The translations under genes and the position numbers were made by a program. Under the pieces are notes generated by a model, which did not search any database, was not told the origin of the DNA, and was given only the letters and a program-made list of their open reading frames with translations. A stretch of DNA of 50,246 nucleotides from Pseudomonas sp. RIT-PI-r (lineage in GTDB: Bacteria; Pseudomonadota; Gammaproteobacteria; Pseudomonadales; Pseudomonadaceae), in the NCBI RefSeq assembly GCF_001297015.1, contig NZ_LIGE01000045.1, positions 1 to 50,246 of the forward strand, given 5' to 3'. Shown here in pieces: positions 43,485 to 50,246 of this stretch (within the stretch, counting starts at the first letter, position 1; the number at the start of each line of letters is the position of its first letter).

Positions 43485-44915
43485 CTACCACTGCCGTTTA
43501 TCGGGCCGGGCGAGGCCGAGTTTTTCGATGCGGTAGCGCAGCATGTCGCGGCTCAGGCCCAGCAGACGCGCGGACTTGGTGACGTTCCAGTCGGTCTTGT
43601 CGAGCATCTTGCGCACCATGTCGCGTTCGACTTCCGGCAGGTTCATCGATTCGGTGTTGCTCGCCGGGCGCGGTTCGTAGTGCATCGGGGCTTCATGAAT
43701 ATGCAGCGGCGGCTCGTCGACCAGGCTCATGCACACGTTCAACTGATGCGCAGCAATCGTGTCGCTCGGCGCCAGCAACACCGTTTGCTCAAGCATGTTG
43801 CGCAGCTCGCGCACATTGCCCGGCCAGGTGTAACTGAGCAGCAACTCCTCGGCTTGATCGCTGAAATGCAGATTCGGTTTGCCGTAACGCTTGCCATGGC
43901 TGGCGAGGAAATGCCGCGCCAGCAGCAGAATATCTTCACCCCGCGCATACAGACGCGGCACCTTGATCGAAATGATCCGCAAGCGGAAAAACAGATCACG
44001 ACGGAATTTGCCCTGCTGAACCATTTGCTCCAGGTTGCAGTTGGTCGCACTGATCACCCGCAGATTGACCTTGCGCTCCTTCACCGAACCGACGCGGCGA
44101 ATGGTGCGATCCTCCAGCAACTTCAAAATTTTCGCCTGCAACAGCAGGTCCATCTCGCCAATCTCATCCAGAAACAACGTGCCGCCATCCGCCGCTTCCA
44201 CCAGACCAACGCGACGGTCCTTGGCATCGGTGAACGCACCCTTCTCGTGCCCGAACAACTCCGATTCCACCAGATTCGACGGGATCGACGCACAGTTGAA
44301 TTCAATGAACGGACCTTTGCTGCGCGGGCCGTCGAAATGCAGCGCGCGGGCCACCAATTCCTTGCCGGTGCCCGTCTCCCCCTCTACCAAGACCGGCGGC
44401 AGATCGGTGTTGGCCATGCGCCGCTCGGCATCGAGCAACTGGCCGATGGTGTTCTTCAGATACTGCATCGGCGCCGAGTCGCCAATCAGCGCCTGTACCC
44501 CGGATTTCTGCGCCTCGCGTTCCTGATAGAACGACAGCGTGCGTTCCATCCGTTCGGTAGCCAGCGCCTTGTCGAGCAGCAGTTTGAGTTCCGTCAGCGC
44601 CACCGGTTTGGTGACGTAATGAAAGGCGCCCTCCTTCATCGCCACCACGGCATCTTCGACGTTGCCGTAGCCGGTCATCATGATCACTTTGAGATCCGGC
44701 GCGCTGATGCGCAGCTTCTGGATCAGCTCGTGCCCGCTCATGCCCGGCAGCGAGTTGTCGGTCAGCACAATGTCGGGCATGAAGGTTTCCAGTTGCGCCA
44801 GCGCGTCCTCGGCCGAATGGCAGACGGTCACCTCGAAGTCTTTGCGCTCCAGGTAGGTCTGAATATTTTCGGCCAACAGTTCGTCATCCTCGACCAGCAG
44901 AATGCTGTGTTCCAT
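43485..44915 (-). CDS. Sigma-54-dependent response regulator (NtrC/DctD type)
   Basis: A 476-residue regulator. Receiver domain (residues 1-120) with the acidic pair VEDDE, phospho-Asp in DIVLTDNSLPG near 53, and Lys in YVTKPVALTE. AAA+ domain with Walker A EGETGTGKELVARAL, the sigma-54-contact GAFTDA loop (ELFGHEKGAFTDAKDRR), Walker B GGTLFLDEIGEM and the RDLFFRL motif. C-terminal Fis-type helix-turn-helix (NVTKSARLLGLSRDMLRYRI). Its gene overlaps the kinase gene by 32 bases, so the two are translated together. It should activate a -24/-12 promoter. Targets are not identified; the copper oxidase genes next to it are candidates. Confidence 0.94.
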   Translation of the reverse strand: MEHSILLVEDDELLAENIQTYLERKDFEVTVCHSAEDALAQLETFMPDIVLTDNSLPGMSGHELIQKLRISAPDLKVIMMTGYGNVEDAVVAMKEGAFHYVTKPVALTELKLLLDKALATERMERTLSFYQEREAQKSGVQALIGDSAPMQYLKNTIGQLLDAERRMANTDLPPVLVEGETGTGKELVARALHFDGPRSKGPFIEFNCASIPSNLVESELFGHEKGAFTDAKDRRVGLVEAADGGTLFLDEIGEMDLLLQAKILKLLEDRTIRRVGSVKERKVNLRVISATNCNLEQMVQQGKFRRDLFFRLRIISIKVPRLYARGEDILLLARHFLASHGKRYGKPNLHFSDQAEELLLSYTWPGNVRELRNMLEQTVLLAPSDTIAAHQLNVCMSLVDEPPLHIHEAPMHYEPRPASNTESMNLPEVERDMVRKMLDKTDWNVTKSARLLGLSRDMLRYRIEKLGLARPDKRQW

Positions 44916-46374
44916 ATTCCCCTCCCGATGCCACTTTGAAGTTGAGACTGACGCGGGTTCCTTCCTGCTCGCGGCTGGTCAGCACGACCGAACCTTCAAA
45001 ACGCTCCATGATTCTTTTGACCAACGCCAGACCAACCCCGAGGCCGCCCTGTTTAGTGGTGAAAAACGGTTTGAACACCAACAGTTGCTGCTGCGCGCTC
45101 ATGCCCTTGCCGGTGTCGCTCAGGGTCATGCGCACGCGGTCCGGCTGCGGTGATTCGAATTCGACGCTGAGCACACCGCCCTTGGGCATGGCTTCCAGGG
45201 CATTGGCGAACAGGCTATTGAGTATTTGCGTGAGCAACACCTTTTGACTGACGACCGGCGCGCAGTTTTGCGGACTGAACCGCACTTCGACGCCACTGCG
45301 TTTGATCAATGCATCAAATGCGCCAAAGGTGTCTTCAACTGCCAACACCAGATCGACGGTCTCGCCGTCGTCATTCATCGGCCGCAACGACACCAGCAGT
45401 TCACGCACCCAGCGTGACATGCGATCGACCTGACTGATGATGTCGCCGATGTTGCGCTGCGCACCGGGGCTGGCGATTTCCTGGGCCAGTTCGGCGCTGG
45501 AACGAATCGTCGCCAGCGGATTGCGCAGGCTGTGCGCCACCGCCGAGGACATCTCGCCGAGGGCGACGAAGGTTTCGTTGCTGATCAGTTGTTGCTGCTG
45601 GCTCTGCAGCAATTTCGCCGCGCGCCGGACGATCCAGAACAAGGCTAGAAAAATCGCCGCACCGCCGAAGCAAGTCGCCGCCCAGATCGAGGCAAACCCA
45701 CGGTCAATGCGATCGACCAGATCCGCCGGCTCCTTGTAGACCTCGACCATGGCGACGACTTTGCTTTTGTCGGCGTTGAACATCGGGATGTAGTTCTCGA
45801 TGAACAGGTATTTCGGTTCGCGCAGCATTTGCTGCTCGGGTTTCTCATCGTCGATCTTGTGGTAGCTGGAAGACACAGGCACTTTCATCTCGAATGATTC
45901 GTCGAGCTCATCGTCATCCTTGATGTGCACGCCGATAAGCTCAGCGTTGGTCGACCAGATCACCGTGCGATCCAGCGCATAAACGGTCGCGAGCAAAATG
46001 TCCGGCAAGTGTTCGACGTGATCGAGAAACTCGGTGCGTGCCGAAGCCTGTAACGCCGGGTCAACATCGGGATAGTGGTTGTCCTGGCGCGGGTCGAGCA
46101 TTTCGCCCATCGTCCGGTTCGGATTGATTTTCGCGTGACGCATTTCCGCCGCGCCGATGGCCTGGACGAATTGCGCAGTCAGCAGCGCGTCGCGCTCGAC
46201 GCTTTCGGTGACCACGAAGCGCGTGGAGATATAACCCAACCCCAGCGCCACGGCGGCGATGATGAAAAAACTCGCGAGCGAGAACCAGCGCAGCAGATTG
46301 AACTGCTCGCGCCAGCCCTTGCCTGCGACCGATGGGTTCGGTGCAGAGGTTTTTTGTGCTTCCAGTCGCTGCAT
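44884..46374 (-). CDS. Sensor histidine kinase (DctB/NtrB-like)
   Basis: A 496-residue membrane kinase. N-terminal span (WFSLASFFIIAAVALGLGYI), a periplasmic sensor domain of about 200 residues, and a second span near SIWAATCFGGAAIFLALFWI. The dimerisation/H-box is MSSAVAHSLRNPLATIRSSA with the phospho-His. The ATPase domain has the N box NSLFANALEAMPKGG, the G1 box DTGKGM and the G2 box TTKQGGLGVGLAL. No PAS or HAMP domain is obvious. The start at 46374 (MQRLEAQKTS) is preferred to one 26 codons upstream. It pairs with the sigma-54 regulator downstream. Signal unknown. Confidence 0.92.
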   Translation of the reverse strand: MQRLEAQKTSAPNPSVAGKGWREQFNLLRWFSLASFFIIAAVALGLGYISTRFVVTESVERDALLTAQFVQAIGAAEMRHAKINPNRTMGEMLDPRQDNHYPDVDPALQASARTEFLDHVEHLPDILLATVYALDRTVIWSTNAELIGVHIKDDDELDESFEMKVPVSSSYHKIDDEKPEQQMLREPKYLFIENYIPMFNADKSKVVAMVEVYKEPADLVDRIDRGFASIWAATCFGGAAIFLALFWIVRRAAKLLQSQQQQLISNETFVALGEMSSAVAHSLRNPLATIRSSAELAQEIASPGAQRNIGDIISQVDRMSRWVRELLVSLRPMNDDGETVDLVLAVEDTFGAFDALIKRSGVEVRFSPQNCAPVVSQKVLLTQILNSLFANALEAMPKGGVLSVEFESPQPDRVRMTLSDTGKGMSAQQQLLVFKPFFTTKQGGLGVGLALVKRIMERFEGSVVLTSREQEGTRVSLNFKVASGGEYGTQHSAGRG

Positions 46375-46468
46375 GGGAGTGCCCTGGAGTTTTTCTATCG
46401 AGTCGCGTACAGAGATCAGTGTAGGTGGCTCTGACCGCGACACACGGTTCAATGATGCTATTTCGCCG

Positions 46469-47572
46469 CTACTGCATACGACTCACCGCTGCGGCTGGAT
46501 CGCCCGGTTTTACTGGCGTCAACGCCCCGTCGGCCACGGCAGCGGTGGACGGATGCTGGCGCTCGGTTTCTTCACTGAGAAAGTCGATGATCGACTGCGC
46601 GGACGGCTCGTCGAGGCGCAGGTTGGGCATCGGAATTCGCTCGAATTGTTCATACAGTTGCAATGCGATCGGGTCTTTTTCCGCGAGCAGGCGATCCGGC
46701 TCGCGAATCCAGCGATTGAGCCATTTCGGGTCGCGGTTGCGGGTCACACCGATCAGGTCCGGGCCGATGCTGCGCATGCCGAGGCCCTGCCCATCCATGG
46801 GGCCAAGGCTGTGGCACGAGGCGCAGCGGGTGCGGAACAGTTCTTCGCCGTTGCTGGGCGGGCGAATGGCCGGGGCATTGGCGTAGCTTTCCTCGATGCT
46901 CGGTTGCTTCCAGTTCTGCAGGGTGTTGGCCAGTTGATCGGCGAGGATCCACGGATTTTCGAACGGCGACGCCTTCATCCAGCGCCCGGTGCTCTGGTTA
47001 CCGACGATCAGGCTGAGGTTGTGATCCTTGCTGCGACCGTTGTCGACACCTTCGATGAACAGCCCGAGTTTCTTGCGCAAGTCGGTGACGTCTTCGAACT
47101 CGCCGGTGAGAAACTTCCAGCCGGGGCCGACCTTGAAGCGCTGCGAATAGGCCTTGAGCACTTCGGGGGTGTCACTGAGCGGATCGATGCTGATCGAGTA
47201 GAAAAAGATGTCCTGGCCGACCCGATCGCCGAGCAGTTTCTGCACCTGGCGCAAGCGTGCAGTTTCCAGTGGGCAAGAGTCGCTGCACGAGGTGAAGATG
47301 AAGTTGATCACCACCACTTTGTCTTTGATCAGGTCATCGAAGAAATTCACCTGCCGACCGTCCTGATCGGTCAGCAAGGTATTGGGGAAATAGTCGCCAC
47401 CCCACGGGGTGGCGGATTCACTGGCCGCTGACGGTTCGCCGACGCTGGCCTGGTGTGCCAGCAGCACACGGCTGCCGAGCACACAGGCCACCAGCATCAG
47501 CACCAGGTGCATGCCCAGCGCCCGGGAGCGCGGGGTATGCTGCGGTAGGCGGTCAGCGTGCCGGCGGTTCAT
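46469..47572 (-). CDS. SCO1/SenC copper protein fused to a cytochrome c domain
   Basis: A 367-residue secreted fusion. One N-terminal hydrophobic segment (LGMHLVLMLVACVLGSRVLL) acts as signal or anchor. The SCO domain has FTSCSDSCPLETARLR (copper-binding Cys pair near 96 and 100) and the third ligand His in KDHNLSLIVGN. From about residue 235 a cytochrome c domain has RTRCASCHSLGPMDGQG (CXXCH haem site), then SIGPDLIGVTRNRDPKWLNR and the axial Met region RIPMPNLRLDE. SCO proteins deliver copper; the added haem suggests electron transfer. Start codon overlaps the oxidase stop (ATGA), so it likely serves that oxidase. Ends 95 bases before the kinase gene. Confidence 0.92.
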   Translation of the reverse strand: MNRRHADRLPQHTPRSRALGMHLVLMLVACVLGSRVLLAHQASVGEPSAASESATPWGGDYFPNTLLTDQDGRQVNFFDDLIKDKVVVINFIFTSCSDSCPLETARLRQVQKLLGDRVGQDIFFYSISIDPLSDTPEVLKAYSQRFKVGPGWKFLTGEFEDVTDLRKKLGLFIEGVDNGRSKDHNLSLIVGNQSTGRWMKASPFENPWILADQLANTLQNWKQPSIEESYANAPAIRPPSNGEELFRTRCASCHSLGPMDGQGLGMRSIGPDLIGVTRNRDPKWLNRWIREPDRLLAEKDPIALQLYEQFERIPMPNLRLDEPSAQSIIDFLSEETERQHPSTAAVADGALTPVKPGDPAAAVSRMQ

Positions 47573-49842
47573 GGTTTGACCACCACTTGTGGGCCAACAC
47601 CGTCACCGTTGCGGAAGGTAGGCAGCGCGGCAGAGTTGACGTAGCGCACACCGTCCCAGCTTGGCAGTGGGGTTGGCATCAGTTGCAGTTGCCCGGGCTT
47701 CTCAAGGTCCCAACGCAGCAGCATCGAGTTGTCTTCATGCTGAGTGTTGTGACAGTGCTCCATATACGTCCCGGCAAACTCGCGGAAGTTGATCGCCATT
47801 TCGACGCTGTCCAGACCGTCCTTTTCCGAGCCGATGCGATAGACGTCCTTGCGCGCCCATTTTTCCCACTCTGGCGGGGCCTTGCCGCCGCGACTGAGGA
47901 TGATCCCCTCTTCGAAGTGCACATGCACCGGATGGCTCCAACCCGTGCCGCCGGCCTTGATGTTCCACACTTCGAGGGTGCCGAACCCGGTGATACCGGC
48001 ATCGGTCGGGCCGCTGGACAGCTGAGTCGAAGCATTCAAGCGACGCGGGTCCATGTGGAAGCCGAAGCCGCCATCGGTCTTGACCGTCCATGGCGCTTCA
48101 TCGGTGCCGTCGGAGCGGCCGAAGGTGAAGGTGCGGTGGCGAGCCTTGGCTAGCACGGCTTTGTCAGCAGCATTGTCGCGGTGAAGCTTCAGCGGGATCA
48201 TCACCAGCCCTTCAGCCTTGCCCGGTTTCGCCGGTTCGTAGGCTGCCGGGTTCATCGCCAGATCCTGGCCGGTGTAGGCCTTGACGTTGAGCTGCAAGAC
48301 CTTGCCAACCGCCGGATCGCCTCTGTCCCACTGCGGGCCCTTGCTGGTCTGCTTGATCACCGCCAGGTATCTCTCCGACAGGATGTCGCCCAGCGGGATG
48401 ACATCTTTGGGTCCCTTACCGTCGTCGTGAGCCTGCAGGTTGACGAAGAACAGCTTGTCCCCCGGTTTGATGCCGTTTTTCGAGAAGTTGACGATGATGT
48501 CGAAGCGCTCGGCGATACCCTGAGTCGGCAGGATCGCGTTGTGGTTCTGTTTGTCGCCATCGGCATCGAGATCCATGCTGCCGTCAAACGGTACGCTGTG
48601 TTCCATGATGTTGCCGTCGTTGGCAATCATGTGAAACGGCACGCGACTGTACGACACGCCGGAGTTTTTCGGCCCCTGGAACTCGCCGCTGGTGCCTTTG
48701 ATTTCCCGCACCAGCGCCAGTTTGAAGTAGCGCGACACCGAGCCGTTGAGGATGCGGAAGCGATAACTGCGCGCACGCACATCGAGGGTCGGTTTCCACT
48801 GCCAGTTGACCAGCAACTGATCACCGAGGAAGCCGTCGGTGTTGAACGGGTTGAACCACAACTGCCCTTCCTGATCCCACGCCTTGTCGGCAAACACCAG
48901 GTTGACGTCGTAGTCACGGTTGCCCCATGGCAAGGCGCTGCCGCTGGGCAGACGCAGGTTGACGCCGTCGTCCACCGATTCATTGCCGCGATCCAGCGCG
49001 CTGTAATAGTTCATCATCGCCGCATTGCCTTTGTAGACGTTCTGCGCGGTGAAATCGAGCATGTGATCGTGGAACCAGTGAGTGCTCATGGTCTCGCGCC
49101 AGTCCCCACGGATTTTGATCGTGCCGTGGTCGCAGGTTTTCTTCGCGGGGGCCAGGTCGTTGACCCACAAGGTTTCACCCGGTGCGCAAGGGAACGCCGC
49201 ACGTGGGTCTTCAGCCTTGGTGTTGATGCTGTCGTAACCGGCGAGCTGGATCGGCCAGCGATAGTCATAGAACTGCCCCGGGAAGAAGAACGCGTTGGCA
49301 TAGCCATCGCTTTCCGCCGGCGCGTGACCGTTGTGCTCGTGGGTACTGATCGTATGCAGACCGAAGCCTCGGTTGGCCGACGGGTCGATCGGCAAGCCGT
49401 TGTAGTGACGCATCATCACCGGTTGGCCGTAGCGCACCATCAACAGTTTTGGCGGCAACGTGCCGTCGAAGGTCCACACCGAGTTGTGGTTTTGCGCCGG
49501 CATGGCCGGGTGGAAACGCGGGTCGACACCTTTGGCGGTGCCATCGGTCAGCGGTACGCCAGCGACGTTGTGATACAGGCCGCCGGGGCCGAACTCACCG
49601 ACGGCGTAATGGTGCATTTGCACACTGTCACGCAGGCCACCATTGAGGCGCGCGCCGGTCTGCACGGTTTTGTAGGCGACTTGCGGGTAGAACTCGTTCC
49701 AGCGCTGGTGCGCCCAGCCTTTTCCTGGTGGCCGCCCTTCGGCGGACGAGCCGATATGGCGGTTGAGGTACACCTCGATCTGCGCCTGCCACGGGCGGCC
49801 GGGGCGTGGTGAAAGCGTCTTCCAGCTCGGGTAACCCTGCGT
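47569..49842 (-). CDS. Multicopper oxidase, N-terminus cut off at the window's chimeric join
   Basis: The C-terminal ~757 residues of a large multicopper oxidase. All copper-ligand blocks are present: THEHNGHAPAE and HWFHDHMLDF in the first half, HPVHVHFEEG and YMEHCHNTQHEDNSMLLRW (type 1 site with Cys and Met) at the end. The FNTDGFLGDQLLVNWQW block is typical of the CotA/bilirubin-oxidase group. The frame has no start codon before it is lost at a stop at 49858-49860; only a GTG at 49773 exists inside the frame. Signal peptide and first residues are therefore missing. Size and SCO partner recall Pseudomonas manganese oxidases of the McoA kind, but this is unproven. Confidence 0.9.
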   Translation of the reverse strand, partial: TQGYPSWKTLSPRPGRPWQAQIEVYLNRHIGSSAEGRPPGKGWAHQRWNEFYPQVAYKTVQTGARLNGGLRDSVQMHHYAVGEFGPGGLYHNVAGVPLTDGTAKGVDPRFHPAMPAQNHNSVWTFDGTLPPKLLMVRYGQPVMMRHYNGLPIDPSANRGFGLHTISTHEHNGHAPAESDGYANAFFFPGQFYDYRWPIQLAGYDSINTKAEDPRAAFPCAPGETLWVNDLAPAKKTCDHGTIKIRGDWRETMSTHWFHDHMLDFTAQNVYKGNAAMMNYYSALDRGNESVDDGVNLRLPSGSALPWGNRDYDVNLVFADKAWDQEGQLWFNPFNTDGFLGDQLLVNWQWKPTLDVRARSYRFRILNGSVSRYFKLALVREIKGTSGEFQGPKNSGVSYSRVPFHMIANDGNIMEHSVPFDGSMDLDADGDKQNHNAILPTQGIAERFDIIVNFSKNGIKPGDKLFFVNLQAHDDGKGPKDVIPLGDILSERYLAVIKQTSKGPQWDRGDPAVGKVLQLNVKAYTGQDLAMNPAAYEPAKPGKAEGLVMIPLKLHRDNAADKAVLAKARHRTFTFGRSDGTDEAPWTVKTDGGFGFHMDPRRLNASTQLSSGPTDAGITGFGTLEVWNIKAGGTGWSHPVHVHFEEGIILSRGGKAPPEWEKWARKDVYRIGSEKDGLDSVEMAINFREFAGTYMEHCHNTQHEDNSMLLRWDLEKPGQLQLMPTPLPSWDGVRYVNSAALPTFRNGDGVGPQVVVKP

Positions 49843-50246
49843 TTGGTGTCGGGGCGGTTAATACGCCGGTGGTGATTGATGAAACCGCCGATCTTAAACG
49901 TGCGGTTGCGTCGATTCTGATGTCGAAAACCTTTGATAACGGGGTTATCTGCGCCTCTGAACAGTCGGTGATTGTGGTCGATTCAGTCTATGACGCGGTG
50001 CGTGAACGTTTCGCCAGCCACGGCGGTTATATGCTGCAGGGTGCCGAACTGAGTGCGGTGCAGAATATTATTCTGAAAAACGGCGGCCTGAATGCGGCTA
50101 TCGTAGGCCAGCCAGCGTTCAAAATTGCGGAGATGGCCGGTATCAGCGTGCCACCGAGCACTAAGATTCTGATTGGCGAAGTGAAGCTGGTGGATGAGTC
50201 TGAGCCGTTCGCTCATGAAAAACTCTCACCAACCCTTGCGATGTAT
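49809..50246 (+). CDS. adhE: AdhE (aldehyde-alcohol dehydrogenase) internal fragment, enterobacterial type
   Basis: A 146-codon fragment with no start in the window and open to its end. NTPVVIDETADLKRAVASIL, SKTFDNGVICASEQSV (Cys of the acetaldehyde dehydrogenase site), YDAVRERFASHGGYMLQG, LNAAIVGQPAFKIAEMAG and LVDESEPFAHEKLSPTLAMY follow E. coli-type AdhE closely. Codon use (many ATT, GGT, CTG and AT-richer third positions) differs from all neighbours. Homology seems to reach back to about VKASSSSGNPAFGVG. This bifunctional enzyme of fermentation is not expected next to a Pseudomonas copper oxidase. Most likely foreign sequence joined to the contig. Confidence 0.9.
   Translation, partial: MKASSSSGNPAFGVGAVNTPVVIDETADLKRAVASILMSKTFDNGVICASEQSVIVVDSVYDAVRERFASHGGYMLQGAELSAVQNIILKNGGLNAAIVGQPAFKIAEMAGISVPPSTKILIGEVKLVDESEPFAHEKLSPTLAMY

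Noticed and set aside
49809..50246. AdhE as a genuine neighbouring gene or horizontal transfer
   Set aside because: It cuts the oxidase gene at a point with no mobile element, and composition changes abruptly; an assembly join is simpler, though not proven.

Overview
The window reads as chromosomal DNA of a Pseudomonas, most likely of the P. fluorescens group. The support is GC-rich coding DNA with strongly G/C-ending codons, five inverted REP pairs built on GTAGGAG-type ends, a VgrG/DUF4123/RHS type VI secretion effector locus, and a long one-strand exopolysaccharide operon. The species assignment is inference. The last ~400 bases (from about 49.8 kb) do not fit: they encode a piece of an enterobacterial-type AdhE on the opposite strand, and they cut off the multicopper oxidase gene before its start. 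This is probably a chimeric join.

Region 1 (1-13.6 kb) is a T6SS polymorphic-toxin locus. The VgrG C-terminus, a DUF4123 adaptor and a 1551-residue RHS effector with its own tip and immunity gene are followed by an AT-rich graveyard of displaced tips. It holds an orphan 565-codon RHS core with an LHH-type nuclease tip and SUKH immunity partner, an IS4-type transposase remnant, a second SUKH protein, three decayed toxin ends, an Imm22-type protein and several unrecognised small proteins. Copies and half copies of a 52-bp palindrome (AAAAGGGGACAGATTTATTTTC and its complement) sit at nearly every junction. The layout suggests that new tips are gained by recombination in the RHS core and that older toxin/immunity pairs are pushed downstream.

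Region 2 (13.6-23.3 kb) is ordinary chromosome: a VanW protein, a GT2 glycosyltransferase with a strong terminator, a gene-poor stretch with a hairpin, a secreted small protein, two small hydrophilic proteins, a minus-strand ABC ATPase/FtsX-like permease/CrtC-AttH-like lipoprotein operon, and a membrane sulfatase/phosphoethanolamine-transferase-like enzyme.

Region 3 (23.3-41.5 kb) is a 16-gene exopolysaccharide operon on the plus strand, mostly with overlapping stop/start codons. It encodes nucleotide-sugar synthesis (UDP-glucose dehydrogenase, UDP-glucuronate epimerase-like), a priming sugar-phosphate transferase, a CpsD-like ATPase with a degenerate Walker A, Wza- and Wzc-like export proteins, three glycosyltransferases, a Wzy-like polymerase, a deacetylase, a Wzx flippase, a secreted glycosidase-like protein and three acyltransferase-like proteins. 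Together these make a Wzx/Wzy-type, uronic-acid-containing and probably acyl-modified polysaccharide. Its identity is not known to me.

Region 4 (41.5-49.8 kb) holds a methyltransferase, a decayed HigBA-type toxin-antitoxin pair, a small secreted protein, and a minus-strand set of multicopper oxidase, SCO-cytochrome c fusion, sensor histidine kinase and sigma-54 response regulator. The gene order suggests a periplasmic copper oxidase system with its own two-component regulator.
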